A stretch of DNA of 64,000 bases from Anisus vortex (Eukaryota; Mollusca; Gastropoda; Planorbidae), in NCBI GenBank assembly GCA_949126835.1, contig OX421506.1, positions 19,542,426 to 19,606,425 on the forward strand, given 5' to 3'. The stretch's first letter is position 1; each line of letters opens with the position of its first letter. Below are positions 54,801 through 64,000 of this stretch, piece by piece. The notes below the pieces were generated by a model. The model saw nothing but the letters and a program-made list of their open reading frames with translations, was not told the origin of the DNA and did not search any database. Made by a program: the position numbers and the translations under genes.

Positions 54801-57020
54801 CTGTTAACTCGGTATATAGAGAATTCCTTACAATTGTGTAATCCGGAAAAAAATGATAATAAACAAAACTTCAATAACAGTACACATAGGAAAAAAGAAA
54901 TCAATGCTACTGATAAAAAAATTATAAAATGTCTAGAAAACCAAATTATTTATATTTCAAATTCTATTAGCTCAGTTAAGACCGATGGAACTGAGTCATC
55001 TACAGATACGTACTGTGTAAACAACAGTAAAACCAGCAGTGAATTGATCAAAGATCAAGAACAACATAATTGCACTCACAACGATATGTTAATTACTGTG
55101 TCCCACTGTAAAAGACCAACAGTTTTAAACTGTACTAGAAATAGTGTCGACGAGAGTAATATTAAAACTAATTTAGAATATTGTGAAAATTGTACTTGTC
55201 CAAATAACTTGTTTAAATGCCCAAACGCTTACTGCATATCTTATTCTGAGATTAATGATGGAAAAAATGATTGTCCACTTGGCGAAGATGAAAAGTTGTT
55301 TAATAAAGAAAAGTTTTTGTGTATTGGTGTAATAGTTGTTACTCTAAAAGATATTTGTATAGAAATTGAAATTTTGAATAAAACAATTCCTAACTGGAAC
55401 AAGGACAAAATGCACTTTAATTGTAGCATTGACTGCCCTAAAAACTTTTATAGTTTTCCAAAAATGTTTATATATAACGAGGAGGAATCTAATAATCTTA
55501 TAGTTAAGATTAAGTTAAATATGTCGCTTTACAATATTTCAGGCTCAATTGTTCCAGACCCAAAATATATTGAGTTTTTTATGATGTTTGATATATATAA
55601 ATTTCGTGGTATCCAGTGCCGGCTTGATAACATTGACATCGCTTTAAGACATTGGACAATCACCCAACTCAGTGAACTAGATTTGAGTAGAAATCTGATA
55701 ACCAGTAGTGACACGTTGACTTTATTAAGTAATATGACAATATTACGATTCCTCAATTTATCATACAACACACAGTTAAGAATTGGACCAGCCTTTACGC
55801 TACCAACATTATTAGAAACAATTGACTTCTCTTACACTGCTATTACATCATTACCTTTAGAAATATTCGGTCAATGCAAAGATTTAAAATATTTATATTT
55901 ACAAAACACTCAAATACAGAGCTTTGTGGGTTTGGGAATACCCAAATCTTCCTCACTAGATACATTGGACATAAGAGGTTTGACTTTCAAGGATATTGGT
56001 GGAAATTTTTTTGATGATTTGTCTATAAAGTCAAAGTTACTAGCAAGTCACTATCAACTGTGCTGTCCACAAATTCTAGGAAACAATATAGAAACTGACA
56101 AATGTGAAGCTCCTTTTGATGCCATCTCTACGTGTGATGATCTTGTTGGTGATAGTTTCAAGAGATCTATCATCTGGATAGTTGGACTTTTAACTTTACT
56201 TGGAAACAGTATTGTATTAGTCAATAAGTTAGTAACAAAAAGTGACACAAACAATACTTATGAGCTCTTCGTCACAGGTCTGGCAATGTCAGACATTCTA
56301 ATGGGGCTTTATTTATGTATTATCAATATTGCTGATAATTCTTATCGCAGTCTTTATATCTTAGACGACAGTTCTTGGAGAAACGGAGTTTTCTGTCAGA
56401 TCGCTGGATTTTTATCAACGCTATCCAGCGAGACTTCAATATTTTTTATATTTCTGATAACATTGGATAGATTCTTATCTGTGACTTATCCTTTTGGTGA
56501 GCATTCCTTTACAAAAACTGGTAAATATTTATCATTTGTTTTGGCTTGGCTAGTTGGAAGTGTTTTGGCTTTAATCCCTACTGTTTTGTTTGAGTCCAAA
56601 ATTTATTCATCAAATGCCTTGTGTCTGGCTCTGCCTTTTCACCCAGGAAAATATGTAGGGTGGGAATTTTCTTTTGTTCTCTTTGTCGTTTTAAATTTCA
56701 TCCTCTGTTTGTTGATTTCGTTAGGGCAGGTTTTAATACTTGTTGGCTTGAGAAGAAGACAACATTCCTTAAAGACAATACGGCGAAATAGTCAAAGAAG
56801 ATCCTATGAATCTAAAGTTGCCCAGAAACTTGCCATGGTTTCTCTAACAAACCTTACGTGTATATTACCTATATGCATTGTAGGAGTTATTTCCTTCTGT
56901 GGTATTGACATAGGACGTGAAGTATTTGCTTGGTTTGCCGTTTTTGTTTTACCTGTTAACGCGGCACTAAACCCAATCATTTACACAATCCCAACAATCA
57001 TAAACAGAATAAGATTGTAA
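45830..57020 (+). CDS. Gene 4: GRL101-like receptor (CTLD-like, LDLa, LRR, rhodopsin-like 7TM)
   Basis: Exons 45830-45863, 48334-48375 and 53695-57020 join in phase 1 into about 1133 codons. Order (genomic): a Cys-containing N-terminal region from 53695; a C-type lectin-like stretch (QHCRTQYNSYLISLESYQEA … VLMICECH, 54400-54725); a sequon-rich linker; one LDLa module (CPNNLFKCPNAYC … DGKNDCPLGEDE, 55190-55290); five or so LRRs (LSELDLSRNLI, LRFLNLSYN, LETIDFSYTAI, LKYLYLQNTQI, 55660-55990); and seven TM helices 56160-57000 with DRF after TM3 and NPIIYT in TM7. The layout fits the molluscan GRL101/LGR type C group, related to relaxin receptors. The tail after TM7 is only about ten residues. 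Ligand unknown. Confidence 0.9.
46347..46455 (+). repeat. Dispersed repeat (ACTATAATAAGATGGACCGC family), copy 2
   Basis: ACTATAATCAGATGGATCGC, GAGTCGAATGACTTCTTTTC, TTGTATTGTACACTTCCGTT match 17118-17222. A further partial start lies at 46498-46540. Confidence 0.6.
46809..46970 (+). mobile_element. hAT-type MITE family B, copy (right end lost)
   Basis: Starts CAGGGGTTGGCAACCTTTTG and runs to CTGCGTGCCAAGTCT, where the element with GGCTAAGCC ends begins. Confidence 0.75.
46972..47622 (-). mobile_element. PIF/Harbinger-like element remnant with TIRs
   Basis: Inverted ends AAGGCTAAGCCACACTA and TAGTATGGCTTAGCCTT. Inside, the minus-strand frame 47196-47390 reads RKWWVKPWIERRKIYGAYNV LLNELDD, matching the N-terminal W-V-x-P-W…R…G motif of Harbinger transposases; the rest of the transposase is missing. 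Many TGATTC repeats near the ends. Confidence 0.75.
47661..47870 (+). mobile_element. hAT-type MITE family B, copy (diverged)
   Basis: Starts CAGGGGGTCGACAAGGTTTT, ends TTTACCGTCTCCTG; CTCTAG on both sides. Confidence 0.75.
48334..48375 (+). CDS. Gene 4 exon 2
   Basis: From TATTTACAG to GTAAGT, phase 1-1: GSVNSFHARFYEVY. Confidence 0.65.
48715..49722 (+). repeat. 33-bp minisatellite with higher-order structure
   Basis: About 30 copies of GGTTACTTTGTTCTCATTGG plus TTGAACATTCACG. A variant unit (GGGTTTCTTTGTTCTCATTG, GGTGAACTATTACGG) returns at about 48823, 49056, 49253 and 49553, six to nine units apart, so blocks of units were amplified together. Periods of 11 codons give false repeat proteins. 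It lies in intron 2 of gene 4. Confidence 0.95.
49740..50455. other. Intron stretch of gene 4 without recognised features
   Basis: No exon or repeat end can be supported here. Confidence 0.4.
50456..50908. repeat. Large inverted repeat (foldback element) abutting LINE
   Basis: The left arm 50456-50592 (AATGTAGTTTTGGTCATCAC … CATCGCTATGCCGTG) returns inverted at 50776-50908 (CACGGCATAGCGATGA … TTGACCAAAACTACATT). Arms about 130 bp, over 90% alike by eye, loop about 185 bp. Confidence 0.88.
50925..53320 (+). mobile_element. LINE family X copy, longest, inactive
   Basis: Frames at 51057, 51329, 51531, 51845 and 52099-53280 continue one ORF2 through several frameshifts and a TAG at 51750. Visible: KNTDWFDANWDEMKPVTEAK, an RT fingers block (KASGSDGISPEALK), YPESQCCFRAGRSTIDMVF, LYIAFIDLTKAFDLVSH, SGVKQGCVLAPTLFAIF, ELLFADDAALTSH (intact catalytic FADD), TLLYGSESWTTYSSHERKLN, GRIPKDLLYGELPSGKRKTG and a C-terminal zinc-knuckle-like HVCKGCIKDCHSRIGLLSHT. 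The last 393 codons are open. Located in intron 2 of gene 4. Confidence 0.95.
53321..53630. other. GC-rich segment between LINE and gene 4 exon 3
   Basis: Higher GC than the surrounding intron, with GGGGAGGGAGGGGCTAACCC. It may be part of another retroelement end; not classified. Confidence 0.35.
53695..57020 (+). CDS. Gene 4 exon 3 (main receptor exon)
   Basis: Acceptor is a long T tract ending AACAG at 53694; the frame EDASFFLLDCDVEN runs open for 1108 codons to TAA. An upstream in-frame ATG at 53637 lies within the pyrimidine tract and is intronic. Confidence 0.9.
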
Positions 57021-57138
57021 GAACAATATGACATGACAGATATTTCAGGTTATCATTTCATTTGTAAATTATAACTTGAAATAGTGAAAAATCCAACATT
57101 TACTTACTTTAAATTTAATGGTTTATATGTATTTACAA

Positions 57139-57144
57139 AATAAA
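57139..57144 (+). promoter_or_regulatory. AATAAA, likely poly(A) signal of gene 4
   Basis: AATAAA about 120 nt after the stop codon. Confidence 0.45.
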
Positions 57145-57358
57145 AGAATATAATTGTATAAGTATTGATGACCTATAACTTTAACATGATGTATGTCTAC
57201 AAATTAGGCCTATGTAATAAAATGGAGGTTTTGTTTATTAACAATTTCTATATAATACTAGTCTAATACAAGTATTATTATAAAGATCTTAACTTATATA
57301 TTGTAGTACTGTGGTTTTCATATTTTTCTTCATTATGTACATGAAAAAGTTTCTTTTT

Positions 57359-57813
57359 ACTCCCTTTCCTTTAAGTTCTGCTGTCTGTCCGTTTGGGTGG
57401 ATGGTTGGTTGGATGACAGCAAAACTTTGAATCAATTTTCCGACCACTTCCCGTGATCCGATCGAGCTGAAATTTGGGCAGCAGACTTGCACAGACTAAC
57501 AATACATTCTGTCAGCATCGAAGCATTTGGAATAGTCACGAATTCCTTCTACCAAATTGCGAATAGAAGAATATATTTTACGAAAAAACCTGGCTGCCTT
57601 TGACGGAAGTACATAAACTTTTCGGATATGTTAGTTTTTACGAAAAAAATACGAATGAAAACGACACAATATAGCCGAAACAAAAGCAAGTGTTTTTTTT
57701 TTAAATACGCAATCGTTATAATTAGATATGTATTTGCCGTCATTACCGATTCGAAATTTTTTAGTTTTGTAGTGAAGTGGAAATGGTAAACTTAGTTTGC
57801 AAAGAAAGGGAGT
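57359..57813 (+). mobile_element. TIR element 'ACTCCCTTTC', copy 3 (uninterrupted)
   Basis: 455 bp from ACTCCCTTTC to GAAAGGGAGT. It is the intact version of the sequence split at 15308-16088. Confidence 0.85.
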
Positions 57814-59400
57814 ATAATAAAAACTTAGTTTTTATGGTTTTCTTGTTAATATTGTTTTTTACATTTAAACAAAAGTATGAAATATATCTATATATATCTT
57901 AATTGTTTGCAATGTTTTCTATATTTTTTAAGTAGGATGTGTGTGTCAATTTCGATTCCCATTGGTTAAGACACATGACCTTGTTGTCTTATATTTTACT
58001 TTTTCCCTTCATACACGAGTCTTTCTAGCTAACGTTGTAGTAGTCTCTGATTGGAGTGCAGGTAACCCTCACTGAGAACTTTGTGTTGTTTGTGTTTTCC
58101 GTAATAATTACAAAATTTCTCATAGTTACTTTTTTAAAAGAGTGTAAATATTTTCAGAGCTTTTAACTTTCCTAAATCTTTTTTAGTATGTAAAAACTAA
58201 TAATTGTATTTTACACACACGGAAGATGAAAGTTCAATTCTCACCTAACGTATAATTAGGTTAATAAATTATCTAGGCCTATTTTCATAGCGATTACAAT
58301 ATTTCTTTTTATTGAGATGTTTTCTATTCCTTTTAGATTTCCTAAAAAGTTTTTTTAGTAAATATAAATTAATCACTACATTTCTTATAATTTATTAAAT
58401 AAAATATTAATTTATCATAGATTTGAAATTTAAAATTGATTATATCAAAGCGTATACATGTTAGATAATATTTAAGCATGTTGAAGTTTAATTTAACTTT
58501 ATTATAATTCTATTGAGTTTTCTATTTATTGTTTTAGACCTTTTCTAATATTTTATCTGTATCCATTGTTGGGCCTAAGTGTTTTCCCTAACAACGCTCG
58601 ATAACTAAGCTAGTTATAAAGTTTTACGTGTACAAATACTAATATGTATATGTAAATTTTAATATATTTGAATATTAAGGAAACGGTTAATGTTTTAATG
58701 TACTCTTTTAACTATTTTATTAAAAAATAATTTATATTTTTTTCAATTTGTTACATTTTTTTTGTGATCTAATAAAGACCTTTTTTTAGGCTAACATAAA
58801 CTTTAAGAAGTGTCTTTTTTAAATAGATTTTGTTCGTTGTTGTTATTTGTATAGTAGAAAAGTCACAATTGTCTGGTAACATTTTCTAAACAAAGAAATG
58901 TGGTTTACTATAGAACTAATAATTAAAAATGCAATATTTACAACCATATTAGTTAACTAGAAATAAGTAGGTTATTGTGTTTGGCATTTGTTGTCCCATA
59001 CCTGAATGAATTCAATACTTTCCAATAAATAGAAGACGGACTGATATAATGATAATAATTATATTTATCTAGCACCGCCAACACATATAATGTAAGCTCA
59101 GAGCTCATTTAACATTGAGTAGTAAAAACATGCATACCTAAAGCATAAGTAGGCCTATATAAAAACAATTTTGATTGCATAACAGATTTAGAACTAATTG
59201 ATAATCTCAAAACTGTACACACAAAAAATAAGATCGAGCAGAATAATGCAGTATTTACTGACTTAATATAACAGTAAAAAAGTAAGGTCAAAGAATGTTT
59301 AAAGGAAGTAATTCTTAAAATAATGATATTTTAAGTTAAGTTCTTTTAAAAATTATTGATACAACTTGTCTTCTGCCTGAGCTGGAAAGGGATGCAGATT
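57814..59400. other. AT-rich spacer
   Basis: No exon, element end or RNA gene seen. Confidence 0.45.
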
Positions 59401-59419
59401 ATAATTTTTTGGGGGCCAG

Positions 59420-59520
59420 ATGTAGAGAAGGCTTTCAGGCCAACGGTCGTCAAGGAGAAATGAGGCACCTCCAGAAGAGAAGATTTAACAGAATGGAGTG
59501 ATCTTTGAGGAACATAGGGT
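59420..59520 (+). repeat. Dispersed repeat with copy at 22430-22530
   Basis: See the matching segments GAGAAGGCTTTCAGGCCAAC and GTCAAGGAGAAATGAGGCAC. Confidence 0.5.
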
Positions 59521-59771
59521 TTGATTAATACCTTTGAGATAAGACGGCATCTTATATAATTAATGGCTCCATAGTGTCAGTAAACACTGTAGACGAATGA
59601 AATTTCACGCCAGTGAATGGAATAAATCTATCACGTGCCTACTCAAGATAACACAAACAACAATGATCATTTCAAACTTGGTGGCGATTTTAAGGTGGAA
59701 TATTTATACGTTTATAAACAAACATCTTGGAGCTAAAAACACGTCAATGGGGTAAGCTGGGTAAGTTAAAT

Positions 59772-60022
59772 AAAAAAGTAAAGTACCCGTCCGACCAATT
59801 TGATCCACCAGTTTCTGTGGCCACGGCTTACTAGTTGATTGTGTGGCCAGCACTATGCACAGCCGTTTATACTTTACCCCAACTAATGTCAGGTACCCAC
59901 CATAGCTGGGTAGACTCAGGGACACCCTCAAGTGAAAAAGTTCTAGCCTCCACCAGGATTCCAACCTAGGACCTTCGGATCACCAGTCGAATGCGCTGCC
60001 GCTCGGCAACCGTGCCGCATGG
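59772..60022 (-). mobile_element. tRNA-derived SINE, copy 4
   Basis: Minus orientation; the tail AGTAAAGTACCCGTCCGACC lies at the left, the body GATTGTGTGGCCAGCACTAT in the middle, and the mutated head CTAGGACCTTCGGATCACCA at the right. Confidence 0.85.
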
Positions 60023-60059
60023 GTACCTATGCGTATTTCACAGTATTCGCACGCTTTTG

Positions 60060-60140
60060 AGGCCCCGGTACGTGATGTTTTGGTGCCGGCCGTTTTCACG
60101 GCGGCCGATTTTTTTCCAATACGGCGGCACCAAAACGTCC
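60060..60140. repeat. GC-rich hairpin-forming inverted repeat
   Basis: GTTTTGGTGCCG (60077) and CGGCACCAAAAC (60127) can pair as a 12-bp stem; within the loop CGGCCG and CGGCGGCCG give a second pairing. Confidence 0.75.
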
Positions 60141-60229
60141 TGCTTCGTGAGTCCCTAAGTACGGTGTTACACACAATTAACAAAGTACGGACTAACGAAA
60201 AATGTGTCATTTTCTTCATATTCATTTAA

Positions 60230-61720
60230 GGAGAAATGTAAAAGAGAAATTGGTTCAATAAGAATTTTGTCCCTCTTGTAGTTTCTGCCGTAATATTACT
60301 ATTTGGATACCCAAATTATAGTATTAAAACTGTGTCACGCAGTATGCTCTGATATTTTTGTTGTTAATATTACCAAAAATTTCCGAGAAAAAAAATCTTA
60401 CAGAAGCTACGTTTTTATAGTTAGATACGATAATTGTTAATTGCCTAATACTGCATTTTTATTTCGCATCAATTTGCTTAGATGTCTATATGTATGTTAT
60501 AGGCCTACGTCAACTGACTTAAAATTTTGAGCCATTACGAATAGGCCTATGAAAAATTGCCCACACCCAGGTATGCTTGAGGTATGCTTCTGAGTTCTAC
60601 ACACTATGTTTCAACTTCAAACACAATACACCAGTGTGTTAGCCTGTTACATTGTAAAATAGTTTATTGATCGTCGTGACCTACTCAAGCGTTTCCAAAA
60701 CATTAGTAATCAGTGATTCTAAAAATATTTTCCTTATACCCTTGATCAGATAAAATATCTTAAAGAGATCTTTAAGAATTGTTTTCCTCAGAATAGAACT
60801 ACAAGTCTTTTTACGACAGCTTTGACTTTTTGTTGACATCTTTCAATTCAATTAAGAAAACAGTTGGCTTTTATCTTGAGTTTGTCTGGTCCATTGAAAT
60901 AACATGAAAAAAGGCAATTTCTATAAATATATAAGTTTGCATGTGTTGGTTTCTTTGTCCGTGTTGTTGTAACCACTACAACTTCATGTAGATCTATATT
61001 TCTCCTAAGTGAATTGTAAGTAGGCATGGTTCATATTCCTTTTCAAACTATTATAAATATTTTAATTAAGTTTAATCGTGTATGGTCAAAATCGTTTTAA
61101 ACCATTGATGTTAATATAACAATAAAGTAGGTTTATATTAAGATACTAACCCTACTTTATATTTTCGAGATACAGATCCCCTTTGACCAACATTGAATTT
61201 AAGGAAATAAGTCAAGTCAATATTAAGATACGGATTACTTTCTTTTTTAAATTCGTTGGCTATTTATTTTTGAAAGCAATGGTGGAAAAACAGACAGCTG
61301 GAAGATTTCTCTGATTGGACCATATAGATGTGAATGCATTAAGAATTCACAGTTTTTAATATTTAATGTATCAATATAGTTTTTTAAGGCTTGGTTCGCA
61401 TTCACTGATACATTTTTAAGTAAATTTATGACATTCTTCTTCTTCTTCTATTAGCCAGTCTTCAGAGCTGTTTGCTCTTTTGCAGTCAAAATATTACATT
61501 ATTTCAATATTTACCTTAGATAACATGCTTGAGACCCCTACTATCTTACTTATGTGTTAGGTCGGTTAATGCTTCATTTTTTTTTTGTCCAATGTTTAAA
61601 CAGTGTTATGTCATCAATGAGCTATATATTTCTTAGCCAAGAGATTATATCCGTGTTCGTAGTTGTATGTTAAATGACTCTGAGTTAGCATTATGTTTGT
61701 TGGCAGTGCTATGAACATAT
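60230..61720. other. AT-rich spacer
   Basis: No feature supported. Confidence 0.45.
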
Positions 61721-61732
61721 TGTTATTATTAT

Positions 61733-62262
61733 TATAACAAAGTTTGATACTCTAGCAGTATTAGTTGAGTACTTGAGCTATGTTACAGTAGGGGCCTATG
61801 TTACAGTAGGGGCCTACAAATATAACAAAGTTTGATACTCTAACAGTATTAGTTGAGTACTTGAGCTATGTTACAGTAGGGGCCTATGTTACAGTAGGGG
61901 CCTACAAATATAACAAAGTTTGATACTCTAACAGTATTAGTTGAGTACTTGAGCTATGTTACAGTAGGGGCCTATGTTACAGTAGGGGCCTACAAATGTA
62001 ACAAAGTTTGATACTCTAACAGTATTAGTTGAGTACTTGAGCTATGTTACAGTAGGGGCCTATGTTACAGTAGGGGCCTACAAATGTAACAAAGTTTGAT
62101 ACTCTAACAGTATTAGTTGAGTACTTGAGCTATGTTACAGTAGGGGCCTACAAATATAACAAAGTTTGATACTCTAACAGTATTAGTTGAGTACTTGAGC
62201 TATGTTACAGTAGGGGCCTATGTTACAGTAGGGGCCTACAAATGTAACAAAGTTTGATACTC
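61733..62262 (+). repeat. About 88-bp tandem repeat with internal doublet
   Basis: Six near-identical units starting ATAACAAAGTTTGATACTCT. Each holds TATGTTACAGTAGGGGCC twice, except the first-to-last unit near 62130, which has it once. Unit length therefore alternates between about 88 and 70 bp. Confidence 0.93.
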
Positions 62263-62574
62263 TAATCAAATACTAATAAAAGGGAAATAACTGTGGAATT
62301 ACAGAAAGGACTTAATTTAAATTTAGTTATGTCCCTTTGCACATCCTCTTAAAATAGCGCAATGTATAATATTTGTAGTTTCTAGAACAAATTTAAAAAA
62401 ATACGGTTCATTGATAGACAAATATTTTTAAAGAATGTAATAATAACTATAATAATAATAAGCAGTATCACTCAATTAAAAAAATACTTCATGATAGAAA
62501 TATATAAGGCGAAATAGTAATAATAATCTTTAAAATTTTACTGTACTAAGATATTTTTCCCATTGTTGTAGTAA

Positions 62575-63208
62575 AGGCGGGAAGTGTAACTTATAACCCG
62601 GGTCGTCTAGTTAACAGGCACGGAGAACTAACCAGATATGAATATCAATTGACTCAGACAGATTTTCTCTTGGTGCATTGAACTTCAACCGAACATTGAT
62701 GTCCTTAATAAGACCAGAATGATAGCCCCCCGACCGCCGTATTACGAGAATACACTACCTTCTAAAGGCGATGAGTTCCAACGTTGAAAGGCATCCTTTT
62801 TTTTTAGCCCGTCCGGTTCTGCATGAAATGCCATGCGTATCGATAAGGTAAAGAAGATGAGCACCCGCTTAGGTGTTCCAACTTTGGTTCAATAACATTA
62901 TGAAAGAAAGTTATTTGCGTAGGTGTACGTCGTGCTGCACAACATGGTATTAAGTAAGTGTACTCATTGTAAGGTTCATTGTTTATTCATTCCAATATCT
63001 GCGTCTCTCTTGTTTGAAGGAGATATTAACAGAAAAATTGTTTAGTTAACTATTTTCTATGTGTGCCTCTTCGACAGTTCATGCTGTGTAGCCTGCTGAC
63101 GAGTCAGCCACACAACGCACAGGACTAACTGATCGACATGACGAGAGAGATCAAGGGCGAGATGAGCATTCTCTACGAGAGCGCCAAATACTCGATGATC
63201 GTCAAGAC
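62575..63208 (+). pseudogene. Copy of repeat R1 plus last intron end and last exon of gene 1
   Basis: 62575-62965 matches R1; 62966-63078 matches the end of the last intron including CTCTTCGACAG; 63079-63208 matches exon h. In the exon part, GACTACCTG has become GACTAACTG, giving an in-frame stop, plus several missense changes. The copy stops at a MITE at 63209. Confidence 0.9.
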
Positions 63209-63416
63209 CAGGGGTCACAACCTTTTTGATAATAAAGTGCCAAAGTAGGATTTTTAATTCATCCGGCGTGCCAAAGACCTACAGTCATCCTGTTCTAGCA
63301 CTCAATTTTTTTGTAGAAGAGACATAAATTATTGCTTTCTTGGGTGTTGCGCGTGCCATTGAAAATCGCTGTGCATGCCAAGTCTGGCACGTGTGCCGTA
63401 GGTTGCTGACCCCTGG
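63209..63416 (+). mobile_element. hAT-type MITE family B, copy
   Basis: Starts AGGGGTCACAACCTTTTTGA and ends AGGTTGCTGACCCCTG, with the usual inside (GTGCCAAAG, CATGCCAAGTCTGGCACG). Confidence 0.85.
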
Positions 63417-63536
63417 AGTATAGTTTTTTTTTTCAATTCTATATCAATTTACACAAACAATAAATAATTACATACGTAAAGTGATTGCCTATTCAATATC
63501 TATATATAGCCTATAGATATAAGCTTATATAATAAT

Positions 63537-63990
63537 ATCACTCCTCTTATCCAATCTCTACATTGGCTACCCAACAACAACCGGATCTCATATAAGCTGG
63601 CTTCTCTCTGCTATAAGTGCCTGAATAACTCGGCCCAGGATTACCTTCGCTCCTGTCTTAAGCTCTACACCCAATCCCGCCCACTTCGTTCGGCTTCTGA
63701 CGCGCTTATTATACTGATCCCTCGTGTGAGGCTAGTGACCGCTGGCCAACGTTCATTCTCCTACGCGGGACCGTCCGCTTGGAATCACCTCCCACTACAG
63801 CTTCGCCAGAGCCCTAGTTATGACACCTTCAGGAGCAGGCTGAAGACTCACCTATTTCGTTAGCAGTATTTGCGTATGCATATTTACATTTTCGTCTGTT
63901 GTTTGTTGGCTATATTCTGTAACTGTCGTTAGCGCATATAACGGGATATGCGCTATACAAGACCATTATTATTATTATCATTATAATATA
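63537..63990 (+). mobile_element. CR1/L2-like LINE 3' end
   Basis: 108 open codons read ITPLIQSLHWLPNNNRISYK, LASLCYKCLNNSAQDYLRSC, LRSASDALIILIPRV, GQRSFSYAGPSAWNHLPLQL and FRSRLKTHLFR before TAG at 63861, the standard C-terminus of CR1/L2 reverse transcriptases. A 3' UTR with a short GCGCATATAACGGGATATGC hairpin and an ATT repeat tail follows. Confidence 0.93.
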
Positions 63991-64000
63991 TATATATATA

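Noticed and set aside
59980..60229. Short ORFs on both strands near 60.1 kb
   Set aside because: They overlap a SINE head and a hairpin; no coding signs.

Overview
This is nuclear DNA of an animal, most likely a gastropod mollusc. It is AT-rich, its genes are cut into short exons by large repeat-filled introns with clear GT/AG borders, and it has a receptor of the molluscan GRL101 type (C-type lectin-like, LDLa, LRR and rhodopsin-like 7TM parts) and tRNA-derived SINEs. No rRNA gene, CRISPR array or prokaryotic operon was seen. Species is inference. All gene models were built by eye from splice signals and reading-phase agreement; there is no transcript support.

Four plus-strand genes are readable. 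(1) 306-10980: the 3' part of a gene whose eight exons are all phase 0-0. It ends in a helical segment like the RIIa/DPY30-type docking-dimerisation fold and a poly-serine tail. (2) 16316-37411: about 15 exons giving a type I membrane protein of about 510 residues: signal peptide, Ig-like cysteine/tryptophan segments, threonine-rich stalk, a further Ig-like segment, one TM helix and a short basic tail. All junctions agree in phase except one. (3) 42163-43907: three exons (first exon uncertain) of a small secreted-looking protein with a dense C-terminal cysteine cluster. (4) 45830-57020: a three-exon GRL101-like receptor of about 1133 residues with a very large last exon.

The rest is mostly transposable elements and tandem repeats. 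The intron of gene 2 at 23319-29537 holds a nested stack: a LINE 3' end split by a 5.5-kb hAT element with a perfect 8-bp target duplication, whose broken transposase is itself split by a 2.7-kb TIR element with a 3-bp duplication, plus several MITEs with their own duplications. Two further LINE copies lie at 39.2-40.85 kb and 50.9-53.3 kb. Several MITE families, a SINE family and 24-, 30-, 33-, 36-, 50- and about 88-bp tandem arrays fill the introns and spacers.

Points most worth a second look: the nested hAT stack; tandem arrays in gene 2 that start at 5' splice sites and copy the donor sequence; the single junction of gene 2 that breaks phase next to such an array; the cysteine-rich gene 3; and a 630-bp copy of the last intron and exon of gene 1 found 52 kb away with a stop codon.
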